64,000 bases of DNA from Rubellimicrobium sp. CFH 75288 (GTDB lineage Bacteria > Pseudomonadota > Alphaproteobacteria > Rhodobacterales > Rhodobacteraceae): positions 533,423 to 597,422 of the forward strand of contig NZ_WYDP01000001.1 in assembly GCF_009904055.1 (NCBI RefSeq). The letters are read 5' to 3'. A program made the position numbers and the translations under genes. The notes below the pieces were generated by a model. It worked only from the letters and a program-made list of their open reading frames with translations, did no database searches and was not told the DNA's origin. Shown piece after piece: positions 45,753-53,945 of the stretch. The first letter of the stretch is position 1. The number at the start of each line of letters is the position of its first letter.

Positions 45753-46472
45753 ATGACAGCCGATCCCGACGCCCCGATTCGCCGCCGCAAGCTCTCGGAC
45801 GAGGTGCGCGAGCGGCTTCTCGCCCAGATCAATGCGGGCGACCTGCGCCCCGGCGATCCGCTGCCCTCCGAACGCGAGCTGATGACCCGCTACGGCGTGG
45901 GCCGGCCCGCCATCCGCGAGGCGATGCAGCAACTCGCCTCCCTGGGGCTGATCGTCGTGCGGCACGGCGACCGGCCGCGTCTCGCGCCGCCGCGCCTCGA
46001 CCTTTTGGCCGAGCAGCTCGCCCTGACGATGCGGCACGTGCTCACCCATGACGAGAGCATCCTGGCCCAGCTCAAGGAGGCCCGCATCGTGGTCGAGACC
46101 GGGACGGCGCGCCTCGCCGCCAGCCTGCGCACGGAGGCGGATCTGGAGATGCTGCGCGACATCCTGGCGCGACAGCTTCTGGCCCGCAACGATCCCGCCG
46201 AGTTCATGCAGCGCGATGGCGACTTCCACGCCGCCATCGCCGGCGTGAGCGGCAACGTGGTCCTGTCGTCGGTCGTCAGGGCCGTGTTCGACTGGATGGC
46301 CCGCTTCCACACCCATGCGGTCCGCACCTCGGGCCTCGAGCGCCTCACCCTGTCCGAGCACGAGGCGATTCTCGAGGCGATCGCGGCCGGCGACGAGGAC
46401 CGCGCGGCGGGCGCCATGCGCGACCATCTCACCCGCGCCAACGCGCTGTATCGGCAGACCGGCAACCGCTGA
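45753..46472 (+). CDS. GntR family transcriptional regulator (FadR subfamily), local regulator of the sugar locus
   Basis: 239 residues. The winged helix-turn-helix at about 10-78 contains LSDEVRERLLAQINAGDLRPGDPLPSERELMTRYGVGRPAIREAMQQLASLGLI. An FCD domain follows (about 95-230: LKEARIVVETGTARLAA, DGDFHAAIAGVSGN, SEHEAILEAI with D/H/H metal positions). The ATG at 45753 has AGAGAGGG upstream. It stands between two oppositely oriented transcription units that both carry TCATNATACCA elements, so it most likely represses both and is released by a pathway sugar or acid. Confidence 0.88.
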   Translation: MTADPDAPIRRRKLSDEVRERLLAQINAGDLRPGDPLPSERELMTRYGVGRPAIREAMQQLASLGLIVVRHGDRPRLAPPRLDLLAEQLALTMRHVLTHDESILAQLKEARIVVETGTARLAASLRTEADLEMLRDILARQLLARNDPAEFMQRDGDFHAAIAGVSGNVVLSSVVRAVFDWMARFHTHAVRTSGLERLTLSEHEAILEAIAAGDEDRAAGAMRDHLTRANALYRQTGNR

Positions 46473-46485
46473 CCCCCCGCCCCTC

Positions 46486-46525
46486 TCATCATACCAGTTG
46501 CAACAACCCTTCACTGGTATAATGA
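46486..46525 (+). promoter_or_regulatory. Extended -10 promoter with two inverted GntR operator copies before the Gfo/Idh gene
   Basis: TCATCATACCA (46486-46496) and its inverted partner TGGTATAATGA (46515-46525) frame the promoter. The second copy contains an extended -10, TGGTATAAT (46515-46523), with a perfect TATAAT. Two sites facing each other with centres 29 bp apart would let one repressor pair cover the core promoter. Transcription would begin about 46530, just before the ATG at 46551. Confidence 0.65.
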
Positions 46526-46550
46526 TCGGCGCAGAGGGGGGCCGGACGGG

Positions 46551-47657
46551 ATGGAGCCGAAGCGAACCAGCGGGCGGCGGGGCAGCCTCATCGGGGCCGG
46601 GTTCTTCGCGCGCAACCATCTGGAAGCCTGGCGCGACCTCGCACCCCAGGGGGTGCGCCTCGAGGGCATCTGCGACCGCGACACCGCCCGGGCCGAGGAG
46701 GCGGCGCAGCGGTTCGGGTCCCGGCCCTTCGCCTCGGCCGAGGCGATGCTCGAGGCGATCCGCCCCGACTTCGTGGACATCGCGACCACGCCGCCGAGCC
46801 ACCGGCCGCTGGTCGAACTCTGCGCCCCCCATGTCCGCCTCGTCATCTGCCAGAAGCCGCTGGCCGAGGGGATCGAGGATGCGCGCGCCATGGTCGCGGC
46901 CTGCGAGGCGGCGGGGGCCGTGCTCCTCGTCCACGAGAACTTCCGCTGGCAGAAGCCCTTCCGCCGCATGATCGAGCTGCTCGAATCCGGGACGATCGGA
47001 CGCGCGCGGTTCCTGCGGCTGACCTTCCGCCACGGCTTCGACATCTATGCGGGGCAGCCCTATCTGCGCACCACGCCGCGCCTCGCCATCATGGATGTGG
47101 GAGTTCATCTGTTCGACCTCGCCCGCCGCCTGATGGGCGAGGCCGCGGCCGTCTCCTGCGAGACGCGCCGCCTGAACCCCGGCGTCGCGGGAGAGGATGC
47201 CTTCTGCGCCCTCGTCGCTCATGCCGACGGGGGCGTGTCCGTCACCGAGGTCTCGTTCTCGAGCCGCTACCACCCGGACCCCTTTCCCCAGACCCTCGCG
47301 CTTCTGGAGGGCGATGCGGGGACGATCGAACTCCGCGCGGACTACCGGCTCGTCGTTCACGACGGCACAGGCCGCCGGGAGGAGAATGTCGAGCCGGCCG
47401 TCCCCCGCTGGGGCGCACGGCCGTGGCACGCCGTGCAGGATTCGGTCCTCGCGTTCCAGCGTCACGCCCTCGCGGTGCTCGACGGGACGGAGGCACCCCA
47501 GCCGTCGGGCGCGGACAATCTCCGCACGCTCGCGCTGTGCCTGGCGGCCTACGAATCCGCCGATGGGGGCAGGCGCGTGACGCTGGATCCGCCGCCCGCT
47601 CCGCATCGCAGCGACACCAACAGCCAGGTCGGGCTGAACCAGGGAGGAGTTCCATGA
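46551..47657 (+). CDS. Gfo/Idh/MocA family oxidoreductase (candidate D-apiose dehydrogenase, ApsD-like)
   Basis: 368-residue NAD(P)-dependent sugar dehydrogenase. The Rossmann motif GSLIGAGFFARNHLEAW begins at residue 11. CDRDTARAEEAAQRFG and DFVDIATTPPSHRPLVELCAPH lead to the catalytic-type ICQKPLA (EKPxx position) and LLVHENFRWQKPFRRM. The C-terminal domain has GQPYLRTTPRLAIMDVGVHLFDLARRLMGEA with the conserved D-x-x-x-H. Known ApsD enzymes oxidise D-apiose to apionolactone and belong to this family with similar motifs. The start is close to the Rossmann motif and has a weak ribosome-binding site. Its stop overlaps the binding-protein ATG. Confidence 0.82.
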   Translation: MEPKRTSGRRGSLIGAGFFARNHLEAWRDLAPQGVRLEGICDRDTARAEEAAQRFGSRPFASAEAMLEAIRPDFVDIATTPPSHRPLVELCAPHVRLVICQKPLAEGIEDARAMVAACEAAGAVLLVHENFRWQKPFRRMIELLESGTIGRARFLRLTFRHGFDIYAGQPYLRTTPRLAIMDVGVHLFDLARRLMGEAAAVSCETRRLNPGVAGEDAFCALVAHADGGVSVTEVSFSSRYHPDPFPQTLALLEGDAGTIELRADYRLVVHDGTGRREENVEPAVPRWGARPWHAVQDSVLAFQRHALAVLDGTEAPQPSGADNLRTLALCLAAYESADGGRRVTLDPPPAPHRSDTNSQVGLNQGGVP

Positions 47658-48658
47658 CCATCCGTACCATGCTTCTGGGCACCGCGGGCGCGGCTTTCGC
47701 CCTCGCCCTCGCGGCGCCGGCCGCGCAGGCGGCCACCATCTGCTTCGCGTTCCAGGATCTCGAGACCGAGTTCTGGGTCGCAGGCCACCAGGCGATCACC
47801 GAAACCCTGACCGAGGCGGGTCACACGGTGATCGAGCGCAACGCGCAGGAAGACGCCAACCGCCAGCTCGAGCAGGTCCGCGACTGCATCGCCCAGGGCG
47901 TGGACGGGATCATCCTGATCCCGCAGGACGGCGAGAGCGCCACCACGATCGTCGCCGAGGCGCAGGACAACGACGTGCCGATCGCCGTGTTCAACCGTCC
48001 GCCCTCGGACCTGTCGCGCGGCATCGTCGTGGTGGCCGACAACGAGGAGATCGCGCGACAGGCCGTCGAGTTCGTCGCCGCCGAGGCGCTGGAGCAGATT
48101 CCCGACCGTCCGATCCAGTCGCTGATCCTCGTGGGCAATCTCGGCGACCCGAACGCGGTGGGCCGGCGCGACGGCTTCTATGCCGCGCTCGAGCCGCATG
48201 GCGACCGCTTCGCCACGCCCATCGAGGTGGCGACGCAGTGGGACGCGGCGACCGCGCTGGCCAATCTGGAGGCCGCGGTGACGGCGAACCCGCAGATCGA
48301 CCTGATCTTCACCTCGTCGGACTTCCTGTTTCCCACCATCCGCTCGGTGCTCGAGCCGCGGGGCATGTGGGTGCCGCGGGGCGAGGACGGGCACATCCTG
48401 ATGGCCGGTCTCGACGGGGACGCCACGGCCTGCCAGCTCATCAAGGACGGCTATGTGGACGCGACCGGGGTGCAGGACCTCTATTTCGAGGCCGAAAGCG
48501 CCATGAACGCCATTCTTGCCGCCATCGAGGCCGGCGAGACCCAGCCCAACGAGGTGATCGAGGACCCGGGCTTCGCCCTCACGTCCGAGAACATCGGCGA
48601 GCGGGAGATGGACATGTGGGGCTGCGTCCTGCTGGCCGAGGGCTTCCTCGAGCGCTGA
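47654..48658 (+). CDS. Sugar ABC transporter substrate-binding protein (RbsB-like, Peripla_BP_4)
   Basis: Periplasmic sugar-binding protein of 334 residues with a signal peptide (MTIRTMLLGTAGAAFALALAAPAAQAA). The fold motifs are FQDLETEFWVAGHQAI, QLEQVRDCIAQGVDGIILIPQD, NRPPSD, GRRDGFYAAL, and TSSDFLFPTIRSVL. The ATG is coupled to the dehydrogenase stop (4-base overlap) and preceded by GGGAGGAG. In apiose loci the binding proteins are of this class. A GC hairpin follows before the permease gene. Confidence 0.92.
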   Translation: MTIRTMLLGTAGAAFALALAAPAAQAATICFAFQDLETEFWVAGHQAITETLTEAGHTVIERNAQEDANRQLEQVRDCIAQGVDGIILIPQDGESATTIVAEAQDNDVPIAVFNRPPSDLSRGIVVVADNEEIARQAVEFVAAEALEQIPDRPIQSLILVGNLGDPNAVGRRDGFYAALEPHGDRFATPIEVATQWDAATALANLEAAVTANPQIDLIFTSSDFLFPTIRSVLEPRGMWVPRGEDGHILMAGLDGDATACQLIKDGYVDATGVQDLYFEAESAMNAILAAIEAGETQPNEVIEDPGFALTSENIGEREMDMWGCVLLAEGFLER

Positions 48659-48669
48659 GCGCCACCCGA

Positions 48670-48693
48670 GGGGAGGGCCCGCGCGCCCTCCCC
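48670..48693. repeat. GC-rich hairpin between sugar-binding-protein and permease genes
   Basis: Perfect 9-bp inverted repeat GGGGAGGGC / GCCCTCCCC with a 6-base loop, in the 55-bp spacer downstream of the binding-protein stop. Same position relative to genes as the hairpins at 527-553 and 62038-62060; probably an mRNA-stabilising or attenuating element. Confidence 0.6.
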
Positions 48694-48713
48694 CATCCGT
48701 CCGGAGAGATGCG

Positions 48714-49859
48714 ATGACGGCGACCACCGAGGCCCAGGCGGGCACCGGGCTCCTGCGCCCGCAGACCGGCCGCATCCGGAGGGCGGCGGCGCGCGTGCTG
48801 CTGTCGGACCATTTCGTGCTCTGGCTGTCGCTGGGCTATTTCCTTGTCCTCCTGCCGTTTCTGCCCACGCTCGGCACGCCGGCCAACCTCGCCAACCTTC
48901 TGTCGAATGCCTGGCCGCTCCTCGTGGTGGCGCTGGGTCAGACCTTCGTGATGACGGCCGGGGGGATCGACCTCAGCCAGGGCGCCGTGATCGGGCTCAC
49001 CTCCACCGTGGCCGCCGCGCTGATCGCCACCGCGGCCCCGCCCGAGGTGCTGGGGCGCGCGCCCATCTGGGGCACCCTCATCGCCGAGGAGGGCGGGATC
49101 TTCGCCGGCCAGGTCTGGGTGGGGATCCTCGCCATGCTCGCCGTGGGCGCACTGGTCGGTCTGGTCAACGGAACGCTCGTGGCGCTGCTGCGGATGCCGC
49201 CCTTCATGGTCACGCTCGTGGCGATGATGACGGTCAGCGCCTTTGCCATCTGGCTCACCCAGTCCGAGAACATCCGCAACCTGCCCGAGGGTTACGTGCA
49301 GCTCGGCAAGGGTCAGATCGTGTCCGTCTATTTCGGCCCCCAAGACCGCCCCGAGATCCCGCGCCGCGAGCTGCACGCCGTCATCGGACAGGCCGCCCTG
49401 ATCGCCGTGGCGCTCACCCTCGCGCTGCACTGGCTGCTCGAGCGGACGGCCTTCGGCCGTCAGGTCGTGGCCGTCGGCGCCAACCGCCGCGCGGCCGAGA
49501 TCGCGGGCGTGCCCGTGCGCCGCGTCATCGTCCTGGTGTTCGTCCTGTCGGCGCTCTGTGCCACGGTCGGCGCCATCCTCTATTCCGCGCGGCTCGAGGC
49601 CGGCCGCCCCACCCTCGGCGAGGGGACCTTCCTGCTCGACGTGATCGGCGCGACCGTCATCGGGGGCACCTCGCTCTTCGGCGGCAAGGGCAAGATCCTC
49701 TGGACGGTCTGGGGAGTTCTCTTCTTCGTCCTGCTGTCGAACACGCTCAACATGATGAACCTGTCGGCCTTCCACATCGACATGGTCAAGGGCGCGGTCA
49801 TCCTCGCGGCAGCCCTGCTCGACGTCGCCCGCAACCGTCTGGCGCGGAGCACGGGATGA
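48714..49859 (+). CDS. Sugar ABC transporter permease (RbsC-like), first copy
   Basis: 381-residue inner-membrane protein with about 8-10 helices of the BPD_transp_2 family. AGGIDLSQGAVIGLTSTVAAALI is the RbsC signature (GGIDLSVG), followed by VNGTLVALLRMPPFMVTLVAMM and GTSLFGGKGKI near the C-terminus. An unusual periplasmic-loop insertion (about residues 100-130, PPEVLGRAPIWGTLIAEEGGIFAG) makes it longer than typical RbsC (321). Ends overlapping the ATPase ATG. Confidence 0.92.
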   Translation: MTATTEAQAGTGLLRPQTGRIRRAAARVLLSDHFVLWLSLGYFLVLLPFLPTLGTPANLANLLSNAWPLLVVALGQTFVMTAGGIDLSQGAVIGLTSTVAAALIATAAPPEVLGRAPIWGTLIAEEGGIFAGQVWVGILAMLAVGALVGLVNGTLVALLRMPPFMVTLVAMMTVSAFAIWLTQSENIRNLPEGYVQLGKGQIVSVYFGPQDRPEIPRRELHAVIGQAALIAVALTLALHWLLERTAFGRQVVAVGANRRAAEIAGVPVRRVIVLVFVLSALCATVGAILYSARLEAGRPTLGEGTFLLDVIGATVIGGTSLFGGKGKILWTVWGVLFFVLLSNTLNMMNLSAFHIDMVKGAVILAAALLDVARNRLARSTG

Positions 49860-51394
49860 GCGCGATCCTCCGCTTCGAGGAGCTGGGCAAGGACTGGTTC
49901 GGCGTGCCCGCCGTCTCCAACCTCACCCTCGACGTGCCAGAGGGGCAGGTCCTCGGCCTGATCGGCGAGAACGGCGCCGGCAAGTCCACGCTGATGAACA
50001 TGATCGGGGGGGTCACCGAGCCCACGCGCGGCCGGATGCTGTGGCGCGGCCGCCCCTATGCTCCCGCCTCCGCAGCCGAGGCGAGCGCGGCCGGAATCGC
50101 CTTCATCCACCAGGAGCTGAACCTCTTCACCAACCTCACCGTGGCGGAGAACCTGTTCATCGACGGCTTTCCCCGCCGCGGCGGCCTCCTGCGGGGTCTC
50201 ATCGACCGCGGCGCCATGCAGCGCCGGGCGGCCGGGCTTCTCGCGCGGCTGGGCCTCGACGTGCCGCCCGAACGGACGCTCGACACGCTCGCTCCCGGCG
50301 AGCGCCAGCTCGTCGAGATCGCGCGTGCCCTCCACCGCGAGGCGTCGCTCATCATCTTCGACGAGCCCACCACCTCGCTCACCCCGCGCGAGACCGAGCG
50401 CCTCTTCGCCGTCATCGAGGGGCTGCGCGCCGAGGGGCGCACCGTCATCTACATCTCCCACATCCTCGGCGATGTCCGCCGCCTGTCCGACCGCATCGCG
50501 GTCCTGCGCGACGGCCGGCTCGTGGACGAGGGTCCGGCCGCCTCCTTCGACGTGCCGCGCATGATCCGCTCCATGATCGGCCGCGATCTGGCCGCCGTGT
50601 TCCCCGAACGCACCCGCGCCCCCGGATCGCGCCCCGTCCTCGAGGTGACGGGGCTGTCCGCGCCGGGCGTGGTGGAGAACATCTCGCTCACCGTCCGCGA
50701 AGGCGAGATCCTCGGCCTCTTCGGCCTGATGGGGTCGGGACGCAGCGAACTCGCCCGCCTCCTGATGGGACTCGACCGGGCCGCCGGGGGCGAGGTCCGC
50801 CTTCTCGGCCGGCCCCTCGCAGGGGGGCCGCGCGACCGCGTCCGCTCCGGCATGGCCTTTGTCACCGAGAACCGCCGCGAGGAGGGGCTGATGATGGACG
50901 CCACCATCCGCGAGAACCTCGCGCTTCCCGGCATCGAGAGCTTCTCGGGCCCGGCGGGTCTCGACCGTGGCCGGATCGCGGCCACGGCCGAAGCCCTGCG
51001 CGAGACGGTGCGCCTGAAGGCCGGCGATCTGGGGCGTCAGCCCGTCCGGGCGCTGTCGGGCGGCAACCAGCAGAAGGTGGTCATCGGCAAGTGGCTTCCC
51101 GTCAGGCCGCGCCTGCTCATCCTGGACGAGCCGACGCGGGGCGTGGACGTGGGCGCCCGGTCCGAGATCTACGCCATCGCCGACCGGCTGGCCGCCGAGG
51201 GCGCGGGCATCCTGATGATCTCGTCCGAGATGGAGGAGCTGATGGGCTTGTGCGACCGGATCGCGGTCATGAGCCGCGGGGAGATCGTGGCCGAGTTCGC
51301 GCGCCCCGCCTTCGAGGAGCGCCGCCTTCTCGCGGCCGCCTTCCGCAGCGGGGCCGCGCCCGCGTCCGAACCGGCCACGGGGACCGAAGGATGA
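49856..51394 (+). CDS. Sugar ABC transporter ATP-binding protein (RbsA-like)
   Basis: 512 residues with two ATPase domains in tandem. Domain 1 has Walker A GENGAGKST near residue 43, a degenerate signature LAPGERQLVEIARAL, and Walker B LIIFDEPTTSLT. Domain 2 has a degenerate Walker A (GLMGSGRSE), the signature LSGGNQQKVVIGKWL, and LLILDEPTRGVDVGAR. This asymmetric pattern is usual for RbsA/MglA proteins. Starts overlapping the first permease by 4 bp and ends overlapping the second permease by 4 bp. Confidence 0.94.
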   Translation: MSAILRFEELGKDWFGVPAVSNLTLDVPEGQVLGLIGENGAGKSTLMNMIGGVTEPTRGRMLWRGRPYAPASAAEASAAGIAFIHQELNLFTNLTVAENLFIDGFPRRGGLLRGLIDRGAMQRRAAGLLARLGLDVPPERTLDTLAPGERQLVEIARALHREASLIIFDEPTTSLTPRETERLFAVIEGLRAEGRTVIYISHILGDVRRLSDRIAVLRDGRLVDEGPAASFDVPRMIRSMIGRDLAAVFPERTRAPGSRPVLEVTGLSAPGVVENISLTVREGEILGLFGLMGSGRSELARLLMGLDRAAGGEVRLLGRPLAGGPRDRVRSGMAFVTENRREEGLMMDATIRENLALPGIESFSGPAGLDRGRIAATAEALRETVRLKAGDLGRQPVRALSGGNQQKVVIGKWLPVRPRLLILDEPTRGVDVGARSEIYAIADRLAAEGAGILMISSEMEELMGLCDRIAVMSRGEIVAEFARPAFEERRLLAAAFRSGAAPASEPATGTEG

Positions 51395-52386
51395 GCGCCC
51401 GGCCCCTCGCCCCCCAGTCGACGATCGACCTCGCCACCCGCGCCGGTCCGGTGCTCATCCTCGTCGTCATCGTTCTCGTGTTCGGCCTGCTCACCCCCTC
51501 CTTCCTCGCCGCCGAGAGCCTGTCGAACACCGCCAAGCAGGCGAGCTTCATCGGCATCGCGGCCGTGGGCATGGTCTTTGTCCTGCTGACGGCCGGCATC
51601 GACCTGTCCGTCGGATCGGTCATGTATCTCGCCCCGCTGGTCGCCGGCCTGCTCATGCGCGATGCGGGGCTGGGGGTGGCGGCGGCGCTCGGGGTCTGCG
51701 TCCTGACCGGAGCAGCGCTCGGCGCGCTCAACGCGCTCTTCATCGTCGGCCTGCGCGTGGTGCCCTTCGTGGCCACGCTCGCCACGCTCTTTCTGTTCCG
51801 CGGCTTCGGCGCCTGGCTCACCCAGTCGCGCCAGCTCGACTTTCCCGACGCGATCCGCGGCTTCGGCCTCGCCTCGGTCCTCGGCGTGCCGGTGCCGATC
51901 CTCGTCTTTGCCGCCGTGGCGGTGGCGGCCCATGTGGTGCTCCGGCACACGGCCTTCGGGCGGCACATCTATGCCTTCGGCAACGACCCGGCGGCCGCCG
52001 TCAAGGCCGGTCTTCCCGTCCGGCGCGTCCAGGCGGCCGTCTATGTGATCTCCGGCACGCTCGCGGCGCTGGCGGGGTTCGTGGTCATCTCCCAGATCGG
52101 GCGGCTCGATGCCGGATTCGGGCGGGGGCGCGAATTCGACGTGATCGCCGCCGCCGTGCTGGGCGGCGCCTCGCTCTTCGGCGGGATCGGCGGAGCCGGC
52201 AGCGCCGTGATCGGCGCGCTGACCATCCAGGCCGTCAAGGCCGGGCTCGTCTTCGCGGGGATCAACCTCTACCTCCAGCCGCTGATCCAGGGCGCGGTGA
52301 TCCTGTTCGCCGTCTTCTTCGACGGCCTGCGCGAGGCGCGGCTGCGCGCGCTCCGCCGCCGCGTGATCCGACCCCGCGGCGTCTGA
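51391..52386 (+). CDS. Sugar ABC transporter permease (RbsC-like), second copy
   Basis: 331-residue permease of the same family as the first, with TAGIDLSVGSVMYLAPLVAGLLM, NALFIVGLRVVPFVATLATLFLFRGFGAWLTQS, and GGASLFGGIGGAGSAVIGALTIQAVKAGL. Two different permease genes flanking one ATPase imply a heterodimeric channel. The ATG overlaps the ATPase stop (ATGA). Convergent with the small conserved gene, 4 bp apart. Confidence 0.93.
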   Translation: MSARPLAPQSTIDLATRAGPVLILVVIVLVFGLLTPSFLAAESLSNTAKQASFIGIAAVGMVFVLLTAGIDLSVGSVMYLAPLVAGLLMRDAGLGVAAALGVCVLTGAALGALNALFIVGLRVVPFVATLATLFLFRGFGAWLTQSRQLDFPDAIRGFGLASVLGVPVPILVFAAVAVAAHVVLRHTAFGRHIYAFGNDPAAAVKAGLPVRRVQAAVYVISGTLAALAGFVVISQIGRLDAGFGRGREFDVIAAAVLGGASLFGGIGGAGSAVIGALTIQAVKAGLVFAGINLYLQPLIQGAVILFAVFFDGLREARLRALRRRVIRPRGV

Positions 52387-52390
52387 GGCG

Positions 52391-52591
52391 TCAGCGCCCC
52401 TTGCGCCCGGAAGCCCGCGCCGCTGCGGCGGCCGCGCGCAGCTCGTCGGCGATCTCCTCGGCCTCGTCGGGATCGAAGTCGAGCGGCAGCTCGATGCCGC
52501 CTTCCGCCTCGACATAGATGCGCACCATGCCGAGCGTGGTCGGCCCGATCTGCAGGTTGGCGGTCACGTCGCTTGGCTTGTTGATGCCCAT
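52391..52591 (-). CDS. Small conserved protein (DUF6324-like), unknown function
   Basis: 66 residues: MGINKPSDVTANLQIGPTTLGMVRIYVEAEGGIELPLDFDPDEAEEIADELRAAAAAARASGRKGR. A compact beta region followed by an amphipathic helix and a basic tail. I associate it with a short Rhodobacteraceae family of unknown role; the DUF number is from memory. The ATG is preceded by AGAGG on the minus strand. Confidence 0.7.
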   Translation of the reverse strand: MGINKPSDVTANLQIGPTTLGMVRIYVEAEGGIELPLDFDPDEAEEIADELRAAAAAARASGRKGR

Positions 52592-52650
52592 GGCGGCCTC
52601 TTCTGTGCTGACCGGGGCCTAGCGCGCCGGCCCTGCGCCGGGCAAGGTCC

Positions 52651-52679
52651 TTGCAATCGCCCGCCCGGATCGCTAGACC
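52651..52679 (+). promoter_or_regulatory. Promoter of tRNA-His
   Basis: TTGCAA (52651-52656), a 17-base spacer, TAGACC (52674-52679), ending 8 bp before the tRNA 5' base. Very short or no 5' leader is implied. Confidence 0.5.
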
Positions 52680-52687
52680 CCTCCCGT

Positions 52688-52764
52688 GCCGCCTTAGCTC
52701 AGTTGGTTAGAGCACCAGATTGTGGATCTGGGGGTCCCCCGTTCGAGCCGGGGAGGCGGTACCA
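52688..52764 (+). tRNA. tRNA-His (anticodon GTG)
   Basis: 77-base cloverleaf with encoded CCA. Anticodon stem CCAGA/TCTGG with loop TTGTGGA gives GTG. D arm AGCTCAGTTGGTTAGAGC; T arm GGGTTCGA-type (CCCCCGTTCGAGCCGGGG). The acceptor stem pairs GCCGCCT with AGGCGGT, giving a G1-U72 wobble, and the discriminator is A. This fits the known alphaproteobacterial tRNA-His that lacks the G-1:C73 identity pair. Confidence 0.95.
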
Positions 52765-53067
52765 CCCCGCGCATGGCCGATCAGGACGGCTCAGGCCGCT
52801 GCCTCGCCGTGTTCTTCAGCATTTCTTAACCTTTCCGTGGCATTCTGCTCCCGAGGGCCGAATCACCTGCGGCTCCTCCGTCCCGTGGCGGGGGCGATCA
52901 CTTCGGCGGGAAGGCTGCCCCCCCTGCGGCGAGGCGCTTTGCATCGCACGCGGCGGCGGCTATGGTCCGTGCGCTGCCGCGGGGACGGCAGGATCAGACA
53001 GGGTGGGCCGCTTCAACGGCCTCCATCGGGTGCAGGCAGCCCGGACGACAGAAGCTGAGGGGCGGGA
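52765..53067. other. 303-bp gene-free stretch before the SPOR lipoprotein operon
   Basis: No convincing gene. It holds TTTCTTAACCTTTCCG with GGCAT downstream (52823-52848), nearly the same as a motif before hyuB. It probably carries the promoter of the downstream cell-envelope operon. The rest is GC-rich with no strong hairpin plus T-run after the tRNA. Confidence 0.5.
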
Positions 53068-53931
53068 ATGGGCACGAGCATGGGGGGATGGCGCAGGATC
53101 GGGCCGCGCGTGACGGCCCTGATCGGGCTTGTGGCGCTGGCCGGCTGCGGCGAGGACGGCGCCCCCGCGCCGGGCGGCCTCGGACCGGGAACCACCCAGC
53201 TCGTGGAAACAGATGTGGAGGCGCCGGACGCCTTCCAGGTGACCGAACAGGGGCTCTGGGACGGCCGCCCCTCGCTGGGCGGGGTCTGGGTGGCGCATCC
53301 CTCCGCCCGCGACCCGGAGCGGGTCATCATCCGCAACCAGGCCAACGGACAATTCGTCATCGGCGCCCTGTTCCGGCGCGAACGCGACAATCCCGGACCC
53401 GCGCTCCAGGTTTCTTCCGACGCGGCCGAGGCGCTGGGGATGCTGGCGGGGGCGCCCACCCTGCTCAACGTCACCGCCCTGCGCCGGCAGGAGGCGACGG
53501 CTCCGGTGCCGACCGAGGCGACCGCCCCCGTGGCCATCCCGGACGAGGGTGCCGCCGCGCTGACACCGCAAGCGGTCGCCACCGCCCCGCTCGACACGCC
53601 GGGCGGCGATCCGGGTGCGGCCGCCGTCGCAGCCGCCACGGCGGCCCTGACCGGGGGCGCGCCCGTCGCTCCCGCCCCGGCGGCTGCGGCGTCCGCGCTC
53701 GACCGGCCCTTCATCCAGCTCGGCATCTTCAGCCAGGAAGAGAATGCCCGCAGCCTCGTCCGGCAGATGGAGGCCAAGGGACTGCCGGCACGCATCGCCG
53801 GCTCCTCGACCCAGGGTCAGAGCTTCTGGCGCGTGCTGGTCGGCCCCGCCGCCACCGAGGCGGAGCGGGCCCGCTTCCTTGATCGCGTCCGCGCCGAGGG
53901 TTTCGCCGACGCCTATGCCGTGCGCAACTGA
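53068..53931 (+). CDS. SPOR domain-containing lipoprotein
   Basis: 287 residues. The signal sequence with lipobox ALIGLVALAGC (Cys near residue 27) predicts a lipid-anchored envelope protein. A Pro/Ala-rich linker spans about 140-215. The C-terminal SPOR domain (about 215-287, FIQLGIFSQEENARSLVRQMEAKGLPARIAG...FWRVLVGP) binds denuded septal glycan. First gene of a coupled operon with the D,D-carboxypeptidase 14 bp downstream, fitting a role at division sites. Confidence 0.88.
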   Translation: MGTSMGGWRRIGPRVTALIGLVALAGCGEDGAPAPGGLGPGTTQLVETDVEAPDAFQVTEQGLWDGRPSLGGVWVAHPSARDPERVIIRNQANGQFVIGALFRRERDNPGPALQVSSDAAEALGMLAGAPTLLNVTALRRQEATAPVPTEATAPVAIPDEGAAALTPQAVATAPLDTPGGDPGAAAVAAATAALTGGAPVAPAPAAAASALDRPFIQLGIFSQEENARSLVRQMEAKGLPARIAGSSTQGQSFWRVLVGPAATEAERARFLDRVRAEGFADAYAVRN

Positions 53932-53945
53932 ATGGGGAGAACCCG

